64,000 nt of DNA from Undaria pinnatifida (lineage: Eukaryota; Sar; Phaeophyceae; Laminariales; Alariaceae): positions 6,866,775 to 6,930,774 of the forward strand of contig JABAKD010000008.1 of the NCBI GenBank assembly GCA_012845835.1, in the 5' to 3' direction. Shown in pieces: positions 33,801 through 44,129 of the stretch (its first letter is position 1; each line of letters starts with the position of its first letter). The translations under genes were made by a program, and so were the position numbers. The notes under the pieces were generated by a model, which saw only the letters and a program-made list of their open reading frames with translations, ran no database searches and was not told where the DNA came from.

Positions 33801-36388
33801 ATAAGTCTTAAAATCCAAACGCCCCTAATGCTTTCGTCCATAATAACGATGCCGCCCACAGCAGCAATAAGAGACAGATCGTCGATTACAGATACGAAGC
33901 AGGCCCCGAAAAAATAAACTAGCCACAGCAGCAGTACGGCGCAGATGGATGTGCCATACACGCACGGTGTTGCCTGCTGGTGGTGCTGCTGGGCTCTAGT
34001 TTTTCTAACGTTGTGCTCTATACGTTTGGCTGTGTGCTCATGGTTGTACTCATGAGAGCGCAAAACACAGACCGAATGTTAACTGTGGTACGCGCATGAT
34101 TTGCACATATTTTTGGGGTTTGCATCAAAACCTCACGAACGTAAAGTAACGGGGATAGGGGATGCGGATGTTGCGGAAACCCGGGGCTTTGCCTTATCCA
34201 CGCCCAAGGCCGAAAAAGTTTAAAAGGCATGCCACGCGCGACACACTGCACGGATCGCGCCCAAACCTCCGGCAACGTGATCCCAACGGTCGAATTGTGC
34301 CCACCCCATTTGACGTTTCGGATGAAGGTGCGAGCACGAAGACATGTGCACGAAAAAAAAGGACAAATATACGTGCACATATGAAACAGCAGAACCATCG
34401 TACATCGCACCCATATCCATACCAAACAACCAAGTGCCTACAATACTCGTGGTATACATCAGTTTTGTGCCAATATCGTGCCACCATGCTGCTGCTCTGT
34501 ATGCTGTACCACAGCAGCTGTGCGTACTCTTTGTTTTCTTTTTGTTGCTCATCCCTTGTACTATCTGCGCACTTTTCCTTTCTTCTTCTCCCTCCCTAGC
34601 CGTAACTTAAATCCGGGGTCACCACAGTAAGCAGGCTCTTCTACCCCGTCCCCACTATGGTGCGCGCCTTCATATTTTATATTTTATAAAAATATTCAAA
34701 GGACGGCAGCCGTGAGGTCGACGAATTTCAGGTCAATCTCATCTTTTGCAAGCTGCGTTGTTGGTACTTGTAATGTACTATGTGGGTGAGTTTTTCTCAA
34801 TGGGAGGGGTCATATTCTTTTGCTTTAGAAAATATACCAGGTACAGAAGTATAGTCTATGGTTTTTGTTTTTCTCCGCTATAATGGTTGGTGTTGGTATT
34901 TTAACTTGAGGTGGGGAATTTTGAGCTAGGTTAACATTATACTGCTGTATCTATTTTATAAATTTACTCGTACTGCTGTAGTTTCCACTATAGACTACTG
35001 TTTTCTTATTATTATTTTGTTTTTGTTTTTGTTTTTGTTTTTGTTTATTTCGTATTTCTCTCTTCCAATGTATTTCTGTTGCTGACGTATGTATGTTGTG
35101 CCTGTCGTACCCAGTACTAGGGCATGACATTGCGTTGTCGAATGCATTACGATGCATTATCTCTGTGTCGTAGCTTGTGACCACAGAGCTGACCGTTCTA
35201 GGGTGAAGAATCAGTACGGACACTGGGTGTGCTGGATGCCGACGAGTAGAAGAACGGTTTAATGTGAAGAACACACACACACACTGCTCTATCATATGTG
35301 GTGGATGGTTTGCGGAGGGATGGCTTGGTCAGGGTTGTTGGTTGTTTGTTGTTGTTGTTCTCACATTAACTCGCATAATCAAGTCCGTGGTCACAGGACA
35401 GGCTCCAGTCACTCTGGAGCTGAGGAATACCCCAGGGAAAACACACACACAACCCAAGGTGGTACACGCATATATCACAGCTGACGCAATTCATGCCTCC
35501 ACCAGAAACATATAAAAGTGAAATCTGGAGTCAGTCTACGATGTGCCAGGTCCAGGCCGGTGCATACGTCTCACTACTCACGCCTGGAGAAACCAAATAT
35601 TCCGATTGCCACCCAAGGAAGACTACCACGTATATATTACACGTAGTATCTATCACTACGCATACGCACGACAGGCTTGAGTCAATTGGAGAAAAAGAAA
35701 CAAAGAAAAGAAAAAAAGATAAAGGAAAGGAAAGAAGAGTTGGTACTTGTGGTTGAGTGCGTAGGCAAGTTGTCTCCACCTGATGGTCTTTTGTTTTGTT
35801 TTTTGCACTACATGTATCATGGGTTTTGGTATACCTGGTACATCGGGAATATGAAGACACACAGCAGTAGTAGCAGTGATCTAATATGTTAATGTCAATC
35901 CATATCATGATATAGCATTCGAGAATTAAAGTCGACTACAAGTCGTACGAACCATATCCTAAAAATAAACGCGGGAAGATGTCCAGTTATCTCGCATCGA
36001 ATTGTACCCTGTGCTGCGCTCTCAGCGCAGTTCATTCCTTTGATCATTTGTGTGTCAGTGATTCGTGTGTTTTTTTGGGCAAGAACACTCGAAAGTCCGA
36101 CCCACATACCCCGCCATCATCTCTCTCGCCTCCTGCGGTAAACATACAAACATATATCTCACTACTCACGTTGGCGGTGATGCCGTGCGTCGACGGACCC
36201 GTGCCGGAGACAAAGGTGGACTGCGCCGGGCACGTCAGGGCAGGAAAGGCCGGCTCTACATCGCGGGCCAGGACATCCTTCTGTGCCATGTAGCGGTGGA
36301 GAAAAGGAGTGTGCTTCTCGGAAATGAGGCTACGACTCAGGCCCACGACATCCAAGACAACGGTCTTCTGCGGGCCATCGTTAGTCAT
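27865..36388 (-). CDS. Alkaline-phosphatase-superfamily protein, nucleotide pyrophosphatase/phosphodiesterase-like (552 aa)
   Basis: Exons on the minus strand: 36170-36388, 29466-30218, 28255-28831 (donor at 28261 also possible) and 27865-27974. Phases match (0, 0, 1) and the sum is 553 codons with stop. Exon 1: VVLDVVG (Asp13, metal ligand position) and ALTCPAQST...GPSTHGITAN, where Thr52 sits at the nucleophile position of the ENPP-type family. Exon 2 starts GFYDRSYCEVKNW and contains YLPHLDYGLQKYGP (metal-binding D/H region) and VIVLSEYAITPV. The exon 2-3 junction gives CDHQ|VAHVHV (metal-binding D-H). Exon 3 ends near MIRGSHGR. Members hydrolyse phosphodiesters, phosphomonoesters or phosphonates using two metal ions; the substrate here is unknown. 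No signal peptide is seen, so it may be cytosolic. Intron 1 is about 6 kb. The Ala/Gly-rich frame after exon 3 (28254-27975) is taken as an intron: it has a donor and an acceptor, and removing it restores phase. Confidence 0.85.
30392..30760 (-). repeat. Partial copy of exon 2 start, then a short repeat with poly-G
   Basis: About 30396-30432 on the minus strand encodes GFYDRSCCKVNN with an upstream CACAG acceptor, a copy of the first codons of exon 2 (GFYDRSYCEVKN, 30218 down). TTTCGTGTAGTGT followed by a G run recurs at about 30438 and 30586, and a further G run with similar surroundings at about 30740. It lies in intron 1 and soon runs into stops. Confidence 0.6.
31620..31890 (+). repeat. 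Dispersed repeat (GCATCCTTCCTCGTGTCG family)
   Basis: Shares CATCTTTTCTTTAAC, TTTTGAAACCA, TCCTGAAAT(A/G)CGG, GCATCCTTCCTCGTGTCG and GAAACGTTCGT(G/T)AAAGAAA with 61790-62040, and appears reversed at 51780-51970. Non-coding. It lies in intron 1 of the phosphodiesterase-like gene. Confidence 0.7.
31898..32343 (+). repeat. Direct duplication, about 215-bp unit, two copies
   Basis: Units start at 31898 and 32113 with TGTGACGTCATGACG and end CATACCAGGTTCCAGGT. Each begins with TGACGTCATGACG(T/C)CA, two overlapping CRE-type palindromes. They differ at perhaps 20 percent of sites, so the duplication is older than that at 9193. Confidence 0.75.
33202..33423 (-). CDS. Small open frame, 73 aa, unknown
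   Basis: ATG-started frame MREGFSVSAIIEALQFLIPC... with a balanced amino-acid mix, Cys-x2-Cys (CTFC) and a basic C-terminus. It lies inside the long intron of the phosphodiesterase-like gene, on the same strand. I do not recognise it. It could be a gene fragment or chance. Confidence 0.15.
   Translation of the reverse strand: MREGFSVSAIIEALQFLIPCTFCDELVAKGDGMAILAWIDHSTWGSKSSLTRQERHYSEMADCYETKKTSKPR
33640..34090. repeat. Diverged duplication around TGTTGCCTGCTG
   Basis: Two related stretches (about 33640-33790 and 33960-34085) share TGTTGCCTGCTG, TGTGCTGCTGGGC and a later TGCTC...GAGxGCGAAACACA(A/G)AC(T/C)G. Part of 34230-34345 also resembles 53700-53800 (GCACGGATCGCGCCCAAA, TGCCCACCC). Non-coding. 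Confidence 0.45.
34676..34910 (+). repeat. Dispersed repeat (GCAAGCTGCG family)
   Basis: Matches 57225-57470 over most of its length: TTATAAAAAT, GCCGTGAG(G/T)TCGACGAATT, GCAAGCTGCGTTGTTG, GGTACTTGTAATGT and TATAATGGTTGGTGTTGGTA. The two are direct, dispersed copies about 22.5 kb apart. Confidence 0.75.
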
Positions 36389-36771
36389 GGTGCATATATA
36401 TATATATATTCTTCGGTTGTGCTCTAGCAAGTCTCGTGTGTGGCGTGGGTGATGCGCAGGAGTAGACTGTAGAGTTAGGTGAGAGGTAGGAGGGTAAGTA
36501 TGGTGTTTTCCGCAAAGGGGAGTTTCATATTATGGACGCGTTATCAATTTGGGGAAGTCGGAATGTTCTCTGCCACTTTGGGCAATAATATAAAAACGCT
36601 TTAATTATTAACATTAAAATTAAACGGTATTTAAATTTTAATCCATTCGATTAGCTTTTGTTTTTTTTTATCATGATCATATTGTTCCACTCCACCCACT
36701 AGCCTGCTGTGCAGCCTGCACCCTTGCACTCGCAGCACGTCGCAAAGGTGGCTGCTGCCGTACCCTGGTCG
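36389..36771. promoter_or_regulatory. Divergent promoter interval
   Basis: Separates the start of the minus-strand phosphodiesterase-like gene (ATG at 36388) from the plus-strand dehydrogenase (first good ATG 36772). A TATATATATATATATT run lies directly upstream of the minus-strand ATG (36395-36411) and an AT-rich stretch (36588-36650) lies nearer the plus-strand gene. Shared regulation is inference. Confidence 0.5.
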
Positions 36772-39696
36772 ATGCTCTCTTGCCAACCCTTTCGAGACAT
36801 CCCTAGATTTCGGTCCCTGGCGGACCTCTTCTCCTGTCTCTCGGACCCTTGCCTGCCTCTAGGAGAATACGAAGAAGAAGAAGACCACCTGCCGTGCATC
36901 GCAAGCATGAATCTATTGCCGAGCCCCGCTGCTGCTACCGCCGCTGCTGCTGCTGCTGCCGCCGCCACTGCCGCTGCCGCTCCTCCTGCTGCTACTGCTC
37001 CTGCCGCTCCTGCCCCCCCTCCTAAAAAGCAACGCAAACATCAGTCCAGACCTGGTAGTAGTAGAAAAAGATATGCCCGCCATTCCGACGACTTCAACCT
37101 CCCAGGCTTGCCGGCCTCAACGCACGGGTTTGCCAACGACGACCCCGAGTCCGCCCCGCTTGTCGTCATCACCGGAGGGTCCAGAGGCATCGGCAAAGCC
37201 TGCGTCGAGTCCTTCGCCCGGCGGGGAGCCCGCGTGCTCTTCACCTTCTGCTCGAACGAGGAGTGCGCCAGGCGCGTGGAGCAGGCTTTCCTCCCGGCTG
37301 GGCGGGTTCAGGGGCGGCGCCTCGACCAAGGAGACTTCAACAGCGTACAGGCGTTTGCTGCGGAGGTGGACCGTTGGCGGGAGCACAGGGAGATAACGAC
37401 GGTTGTCAATAATGCTGCCCTCGGGGTCGCCACGGTAAGTTCCTACGCGGGTCTCCCACAGCAGCCGCGTGTTGATGATGCAGAAGGGTTGGAGGAAAGT
37501 AACGCAGAAGAAGAAGACGCAGCAGCAGCGATAGCTGGAGGGCTAGCAGCGGGATTAGCGGGGGGGTCAGCGGCGGCGGTGACAGCGGCGGCAGCGGCGG
37601 CGGTAGCGCGTAGGCAGGCGGAGGAGGATGTGGCATTGATGCGCGTGAATGCGCTGGGGCCAATGTGGGTGACGGAAGCTCTCTTGCCCATGATGACGAC
37701 GACGACGAGGCCGCGGGGTGTGTCGTCGGGAGCGGGAACGCCGCCGCCAGAAGCAGCAGCGGAAGCGGCAGCAGCAGCGGAAGCGGCAGCAGCAGCAGCG
37801 GCAACAGCAAAATCAGCGGCGGCGGCAGCAGCAACAGCGGAAGCAGCAGCAGCGGCAGCGGCAGCGGCAGCCGCGGCAGCAGTAGCAGCAGCAGCAAGAT
37901 CAGCAGCACCATCACCAGCGGCATCAGCACCAGCGATGGTAGCAGCACCACCAGCTCCACCCTCACTAACAGGAGCACCATCACCAGCGGCACCACCATC
38001 ACCGGCGCCACCATCACCACCACCACCACCACCAGCACCATCACCACCACCAGCAACTCAATCACCAGCAGCATCACCAGCCGAAGAAGAAGCCGCAGCG
38101 GCAGAGATAGCAACAGCAGAGGCAGAGACAGCACCCGAAGAGACAGCAGCAGCAGCGGAAGAAACAGCAGCAGCCGCAGAAGAAAGAGCAGCAGCAGCAG
38201 CTGAAACAGCAGCGGAAGAATCAACAGCTCCAGAAATAAAAGCAGCGCCAGAAACAATGGTTGAAGCGCCGAACTCTTCGTCGTCGAATCTAACTTTTAC
38301 CACCGGAGAGACTTTCTCCCCCCCGCCGCCGCCCACACCACATGGACAAGGAGTAGAAGAAGCCGACAATCCTCCTACTCCTCCTCCTACTATTGCTCCT
38401 ACCACTACTCCTATCCCTACTCCTACTCCTCCTACTGATACTACTACTCGTGCTGCTACTACTCGTAGTACGCCCATTAATGGCAGTGATGAAGATCAGA
38501 GTTCTTCTGTCGCCACTGCCGAAGCAGCCACTGCTGCGCAAGCCGCCACTGGCGCCGTTGCCGAGGCGACTGCCGCTATTACTGCGGGCGCAACGAGCAT
38601 GACGCCTACCGCTTCTGCTGACACTCCTGCTGTCGCTACTGCCGCCGCTGTCGCTTCTGCTACTGCTGCCGTTACTACTGCTGCCGCGACTAGCATGACG
38701 ATCGCCGAGAGCGAGGGCGGCGTTGGCGATGATGTTGACGGTGGTGGTGGTGGTGGTGGTGTCGATGGTAGTGGTGGTGCTGTCGGTGGTGATGGTGGTG
38801 GTGATGGCGGCGGCAGGGGTGGTAGTGGTAGTGGTGGCAGTGGTGGTGGTGGTGGTGGTGGTGGTAGTGGCGGTGACGGTGGCGACGCCGGTGGCGGTGA
38901 TGGTGGTGGTGGTGATGGTGGTGGCGACGACGGTGGCGGCGGCGGTGGTTGTGATGTCGGCGGCGGCGGCGGCGGTGGGATTGGTGCTGGTGGTGGTGGC
39001 AGTAGTAGTGGCTTCTACCGAAGAAAGACTGTTCTCTTCGTGGGCTCGGTGGGGGGGGGGTCCCAGTCGGTGTTCCCCGGGTTTCGTGCGGCCGACGCCA
39101 TGAGCAAAGCGGCCGTCGCCTACTCTTGCAAGCACTTCGCAGCCCGGAGGCGCCGGCACGATCAAAACCTCATCGGTAGTCGGGATGAGGATGAAGATCA
39201 AGATATGGATAGTTGTGAAGATCGTCCGCCCACGGCGTCACATTTCCGCCATCGCACCTCAACCACGAAGTATGCGCGAACGAGCGGCGAGGCCGCACCG
39301 ACGCTACCGTCAACAGTAACGCCAACGCCAATGGAAATCGAGTGCAGCGGGAGCGATGGTGATGGTAGTGGCCGTGGCGGTAATGGTAACGGAAGCGGCC
39401 ATGGTGGTGGTGGTCGAGGTAGCTGTAGCGGTGTTGACTTCCTCTGTCTGTGCCCGGGGGCGACACTGACCGACATGTTCCGTTCGAGCACGCTCGACAA
39501 GATGCAGTCCCCCGGGGAGCTGGGTCGTTTCTTGCGTGCGCTGCCTCAAGGGAGGTTGACGCTGCCGGAGGAGGTCGGGGAGGCGGTGCATTGGCTGTGC
39601 TCTTCTCCCGCGGCGGCCATGTTCCACGGTGCGGTGATCGACGCGTCCGCGGGGCTTGCCGTGAGACCGGGGTCTCTGACGGAATACTCCCTGTGA
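36772..39696 (+). CDS. Short-chain dehydrogenase/reductase with very long low-complexity segments
   Basis: One open frame to TGA at 39694-39696. ATGs at 36772 or 36907 are candidate starts. The Rossmann features of an NAD(P)-dependent SDR appear in order: VVITGGSRGIGKA (T-G-x3-G-x-G, 37160-37200), VVNNAALG (N-N-A, ~37405), RVNALGPMWVTEALLPMM (~37640-37690), FVGSVGGG with the catalytic Ser position (~39037), ADAMSK (~39091) and CLCPGATLTDMF (~39450), then the C-terminal GAVIDASAGLAV. The canonical Tyr of Y-x3-K is Asp here, so ordinary SDR catalysis is doubtful. Between LLPMM and FVGSV lie about 450 codons of Ala, Pro/Thr/Ser and Gly repeats. A consensus donor GTAAGT at 37435 and an acceptor (AG 37616-37617) bound a 183-bp, frame-keeping intron candidate. 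Most of the Ala/Gly region may likewise be intronic, since it has few chances for stops. Residue-level fold is sure; exon structure is not. Confidence 0.75.
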   Translation: MLSCQPFRDIPRFRSLADLFSCLSDPCLPLGEYEEEEDHLPCIASMNLLPSPAAATAAAAAAAAATAAAAPPAATAPAAPAPPPKKQRKHQSRPGSSRKRYARHSDDFNLPGLPASTHGFANDDPESAPLVVITGGSRGIGKACVESFARRGARVLFTFCSNEECARRVEQAFLPAGRVQGRRLDQGDFNSVQAFAAEVDRWREHREITTVVNNAALGVATVSSYAGLPQQPRVDDAEGLEESNAEEEDAAAAIAGGLAAGLAGGSAAAVTAAAAAAVARRQAEEDVALMRVNALGPMWVTEALLPMMTTTTRPRGVSSGAGTPPPEAAAEAAAAAEAAAAAAATAKSAAAAAATAEAAAAAAAAAAAAAVAAAARSAAPSPAASAPAMVAAPPAPPSLTGAPSPAAPPSPAPPSPPPPPPAPSPPPATQSPAASPAEEEAAAAEIATAEAETAPEETAAAAEETAAAAEERAAAAAETAAEESTAPEIKAAPETMVEAPNSSSSNLTFTTGETFSPPPPPTPHGQGVEEADNPPTPPPTIAPTTTPIPTPTPPTDTTTRAATTRSTPINGSDEDQSSSVATAEAATAAQAATGAVAEATAAITAGATSMTPTASADTPAVATAAAVASATAAVTTAAATSMTIAESEGGVGDDVDGGGGGGGVDGSGGAVGGDGGGDGGGRGGSGSGGSGGGGGGGGSGGDGGDAGGGDGGGGDGGGDDGGGGGGCDVGGGGGGGIGAGGGGSSSGFYRRKTVLFVGSVGGGSQSVFPGFRAADAMSKAAVAYSCKHFAARRRRHDQNLIGSRDEDEDQDMDSCEDRPPTASHFRHRTSTTKYARTSGEAAPTLPSTVTPTPMEIECSGSDGDGSGRGGNGNGSGHGGGGRGSCSGVDFLCLCPGATLTDMFRSSTLDKMQSPGELGRFLRALPQGRLTLPEEVGEAVHWLCSSPAAAMFHGAVIDASAGLAVRPGSLTEYSL

Positions 39697-39762
39697 AGCG
39701 AAGTGGAGAGGTGAGGTGAGGTGAAGATGCATTTGTGCTATCCCGCGAGGACTCTTTTTGCG

Positions 39763-40200
39763 TTCGGTTCGGGAAGGGTAGGGAAGGGTAGGATAGGGTA
39801 AATTCGGTTTCGTTCGATTGGTTCGGTTCGGTTCGGTTCGGTTCGGTTCGGTTCGGTTCGGTTCGGTTCGGTTCGGTTCGGTTCGGTTCGGTTCGGTTCG
39901 GTTCGGTTCGGTTCGGTTCGGTTCGGCTCGGCTCGGCTCGGCTCGGCTCGGCTCTGTTCTGTTCTGTTTCCGTTCGGTTCGGCTAGGGTAGGGTAAGGTA
40001 AGTTTTATTCGGTTAGGTTAGGGTAGGGTAGGGTAAGGTAGGTTTTATTCGGTTAGGTTAGGTTAGATTAGGTTCACTTCAGTACAGTTCTGTTGGGTGC
40101 AGTTCGGTTTAGTTCGGTTTCGTTCGGTTCGGTTCGGTTCGAATCGGTTCGATTCGGCTAGGTTCGGTCCGTATAGGTTCTGTTCGTGTGGTAATGTGCA
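39763..40200 (+). repeat. TTCGG pentamer array and diverged derivatives
   Basis: 39815-39955 is TTCGG repeated about 28 times with TCGGC variants at its 3' end, followed by AGGGTAGGGTA and GGTTAGGTTA variants to about 40200. It starts about 120 bp after the dehydrogenase stop. Confidence 0.9.
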
Positions 40201-41500
40201 TCGTGTGTCCGGCGAAATTGAGTGGTTGATCAATTTGTTGATGGAGATGAGTGATTGATTGATTGATTGATGGGTCGATTGATTGATCGATTGTTTGATA
40301 GATGATCGATCGGTTGACATTCTGATGGATTGATTAATTAATGTCCGTCCCCACTTGTTTTCCTGGTCGTTTTTTTCGTCCCAATGACGTGACAGCATAT
40401 GCTCTGGAGGAGTGAGAAGCGAGGTCAAGCAGGTGTGAGAGGCTGTCAGAAGGGAGGGACCGGCGGCTCTTTGCGCTACAGCTGGGCCCCTCTTCCTATC
40501 ATCTATTAAAGAGCTCGGTCGCGCGCATGCGAGGGAGGAGGCAGGAGAGGGGGGAGGGGGGAGGGGGGCTATCACGTGTTTGTTCCACGGTGGAGGCGTT
40601 TAGCTGGAGTTAATATACGGGCTTCTCTCACCTTCGAAGGTGAACACAAAGGTGTGTGTCACCTCAAGATGGCATTTGGTAATCGGTTCGGTTCGCTTTA
40701 CTTCGGTTAGGTTGGGTCCGGTTAGTGTGGTGCTGTGCTTCGTAAATCCTTCGTCGAAAAGGAGATGATTGATTGATATTATTGATTGATTGATACGATT
40801 GATTGATTAGTATGACTGATATGATTGGTTGTTGGTTGGTTGGTTGGTTGGTTGGTTGGTTGGCAGGTGGGTTGGTTGGTGGGTTGGTTGGTTAATGAGT
40901 TGGTTGGTTGGTTGGTTGGATGGTTGGTTGGTTGATGATCGATTGTTTGTTCCTATTTTGGTCTTCGTTTTTTCGTCCCAACTACCTGGTATGATATCGG
41001 TTTATATCAGCAGATATGCTCTATCAACTACTTAGTAGTAGTTCAGGAATGAGGAGTGAGGTCGTGCGAGTGCGGGGGAGACTGTGAGAGGGAGGAAGGG
41101 TTGGCGGCTCTTTGCACTGCAACTGGGCTCCCCTTCCCGGGAGAACCTGTCGAAGCGCGCGCGGGGGGGGGGGGGGGGGGGGGGGGGCATCACACGTGAT
41201 TCTTGCATGGTGGAGGCGTTTGTCTGGAGGAAATAGGGGTGCTAGGCTTCTCTCATCTTCGCAGCGCCACTGACAGTGTCCCATGTACGTCCCCGTGGTT
41301 GGTTCCGCAGCATTGAGCGAGTCGGTCTCGGTGTGCTGCTTTGAGATGTCCAGTGTTGTGTACGTAAATGTATCCCCCTGGTATAATATAGACATAGAAT
41401 AAATACGAGTATAGCCAACAATGCCCGCACTTCGCGAAATGCTGTGAGGCTGTCGCACGCCGCCGCCGCCGCCGCCGTCGCCTGGAGCAGCAGCTGTTGG
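40200..41500. other. Two diverged repeat units with GATT and GGTT microsatellites
   Basis: 40230-40620 and 40760-41250 are diverged copies: both contain GATTGATTGAT, GTCGTTTTTTCGTCCCAA-like, GAG(A/G)GAGG...GGCGGCTCTTTGC and GGTGGAGGCGTTT segments. 40835-40935 is a GGTT array. A 25-nt poly-G lies at about 41163-41188. No gene seen. Confidence 0.6.
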
Positions 41501-44110
41501 AAGTCACAACGGCGGATTTACGGGAGTACAATATTTTTTTGCTATTGCTTCGCCGATTCTTTTTAGTGCGTTCAGTTCTGGAACGCTGCCTTCGTGGCAC
41601 GCAGCTGATCCAGCACTGAAACAGTACAGTAAATACATTTTAAGGGGGTTGAGGTAATTAACTGGTGTACCTTTTTACGCCAAGAAAAATCGTGATTGGC
41701 ACGGTAACTTACAGGAACAGTGGTGGTGGGTGAATTGTGCACTGCCTGCCTATACACTGCTGTAGGAAGAAGGACCTGCAGCAGCAGAACGTGTGTAGCT
41801 TTTCGGTTCTTTGTTGCTTTCTCACAAAAATCCTGGTGCTGGACAGCGCCGTGCAAATGCCATAGGCAGTGCGCTTGGATGTTTTTTTTGCCGTTTATGT
41901 CAGTCCTGAAACGCGGTGGGCGGGGGGGGGACACGGCCGATACGGTACATAGATTTGGGGGGCGGGGGGGGCATAAGGGCTGGCTATAAATGCGGTATGG
42001 GGGTCCGCCAGTAAGGCGGTCTGAGTAAGGCGATATCCCGATGTTTGGCGCGGTAAAAAGGGCGTGGTGCTTGCCGGGAAATCGCACTCATAGCCTGGAA
42101 AGAATAAAATGAACGAGGCGGTTTTCCCAAGTAAGGTGGCCATCTTGCTCTGGCACACCATCGCTTAACTGGGAGATCCGCAACACCGTACCGAGAAAAG
42201 TCGAAGAGGGTGACAGGGCATGGTCTACCTACTATTGATTGTAGCCTATCATACCTCGTAGGTAATGAACCTAGACGGCGTCGTCTGCTGTAGTTTTTTG
42301 TTTTCTTGTTTTTTGTTGTTGTTGCTTTTCTCCAAAATTCGTTTTGCTGGAGCGTGCTAAACCGCGCCGTGCACGTAAATATATATATTTTGAGGCAGCA
42401 CGTTTTGTAAAGTTTTTTTTTTTCCCATTTCATTTTTGAGGAAACGCGTTTGCGGATTTTTGTTGCCGTTTCCGTGAGTCATGAAAGGGGACACAGCCGA
42501 TACAGAACACTTTTTTTCGTTTCGGGTCAGGCCACGGTGGCAACATCATATAGGTAGCTGGCGAGATGATTCGAGGGCGGTGAAGTGTGCATTGTCTCAC
42601 CTACTCATTTTATTAATGGTCGTAAAGTCTGGGTAAGGACCTAGACGGTGCTCTTGCACTATTTTTTGTGATTCTTGGTTTCGTTCTCGAACATTACTTC
42701 CTTGTGCAGGACCTAGACGGTGCTTGCACTACTTTTCGTGCTTCTTGGTTTCGTTCTCGAACATTACTTCCTTGTGCAGCGCTCCCGCACGCACATGTGC
42801 TTTTTCACGCAACGCGCACTGTCTACATATTTTTTTTTGCCGTGTTCCAGTCAAATCCTGAAAAGCCGTGTTCAGGAACACGGGCGACGCAGTAGGTACA
42901 TTTTAGCTTGTTGGCGGAGAGAGGCCATGGTGGCGTGGTGACTGGCGAGGAGAGTCAAGGGAGGCGAATTTTGCATGCCCTACCTGATTCAGCAGTGGGG
43001 GGTCCCCACTAGTGCGGGTTAAATAGTGTCATTGCTCTCGTATAGTGCCGGTGACCTCGTTGGTACTACACAAACTCCCTATAGTAACCCTATTTCCAAT
43101 AGTGTGGGTGCCCTGAATAGTGCCGATTTGTTGTGCCGGTGCCCCGAATAGGGCCGGTTTATTGTGCCAGTGCCCTGAATAGTGCCGGTTTATTGTGCCG
43201 GTGCCCCGAATAGTGCCGGTTATTGTGCCGGTGCCCCGAATAGTGCCGGTTTATTGTGCCGGTGCCCCGAATGGTGCCGTCATATTGTGCGGGTGCCCTG
43301 AACAGTGCCGGTATATCGGGGCACATATGGGCATTATCGGGAGTCCCTCGGTACTAGTAAATACCACTCTGGACAAAAATGCAAGGACCGTTTGGGTAAT
43401 AATATGAACACAAAACGGTCCTTTGATTTCCGTCCAGCGTGGTATTTGTATACCTAGACTATACAGGTACGGGCCTATTACTAATTGTAGGCGTTTAGTT
43501 TTTTGCTTTTTGGTTGATTTCTCGAGTCCGAACATTCCTTGTGCTAAACCGTGCTATACCGCACGCCGCCGTGCATGTGCATTTTTTTTTTAGGCAACGC
43601 GCGTTTGCCTATTTTATTTTGTTTTTGCCGATCCACTCAGCCCTGGAACGCTGCTTTCGGGGATACATTTTTCTTTCGGCCAAGGTCGAAACCGCATGGT
43701 GGCCGGCGTGGAGGGTCGATATGAGGTTGCATTGTGTGCATTGATCGCTTGCCAACGTCTGCAGAACGGGGCTGACTGGGGCCACGTGGTAAACGAGTCG
43801 ATGAGGTTGCATTGTGCATCGATTGCCAACATCTGTCTTGCCTACTAACCTGTCTCTCGGCAGATCGGGACCTTCGTAGTGGTCAAGAGTCGATGAGCTG
43901 TGTGCATTGATTGCTTGCTTGCCAGCGTCTACTTTGATGTGTCTGTCTACAGTTCGGGCCTACCTCGGGAGGCGTGAGTTATTCTTTGCGTCTTGGTTGC
44001 TTTCCCCCGACCTTTTGACCTTTTTTGGCGTGTTCGACCAACCGCGCTCTATAGACCGCGCCGTGCATGAAACAAGGCGTCACTACTCTTGTGTACCAGG
44101 GTAGAGCGCA
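41500..44110. repeat. Several diverged copies of a 0.4-0.6-kb repeat (GCCGTGCA(C/T)GT family)
   Basis: Units near 41560-41990, 42290-42520, 42660-42960, 43480-43720 and 43960-44080 share, in order: TTTGCTTCTTGGTTTC-like, GCGTGCTAAACCGC, GCCGTGCA(C/T)GT, CAACGCGC, TTTTTTTGCCG and GGTGGC sequence. 42647-42718 and 42709-42779 are a nearly perfect short direct repeat (ACCTAGACGGTGC...CCTTGTGCAG). No coding support. Confidence 0.5.
42990..43370 (+). repeat. Tandem repeat, about 31-bp unit, related to the MITE ends
   Basis: About eight units of GTGCCGGTGCCCCGAATAGT plus GCCGGTTTATT between 43110 and 43320. The flanks GTCCCCACTAGTGCGGG and GGGAGTCCCTCGGTACTAGT look like weak inverted ends, recalling GTGGTCCCTCTACAGTGCC of the MITE at 58337. 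Confidence 0.6.
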
Positions 44111-44129
44111 GTGTAGTCTACACGTACGA

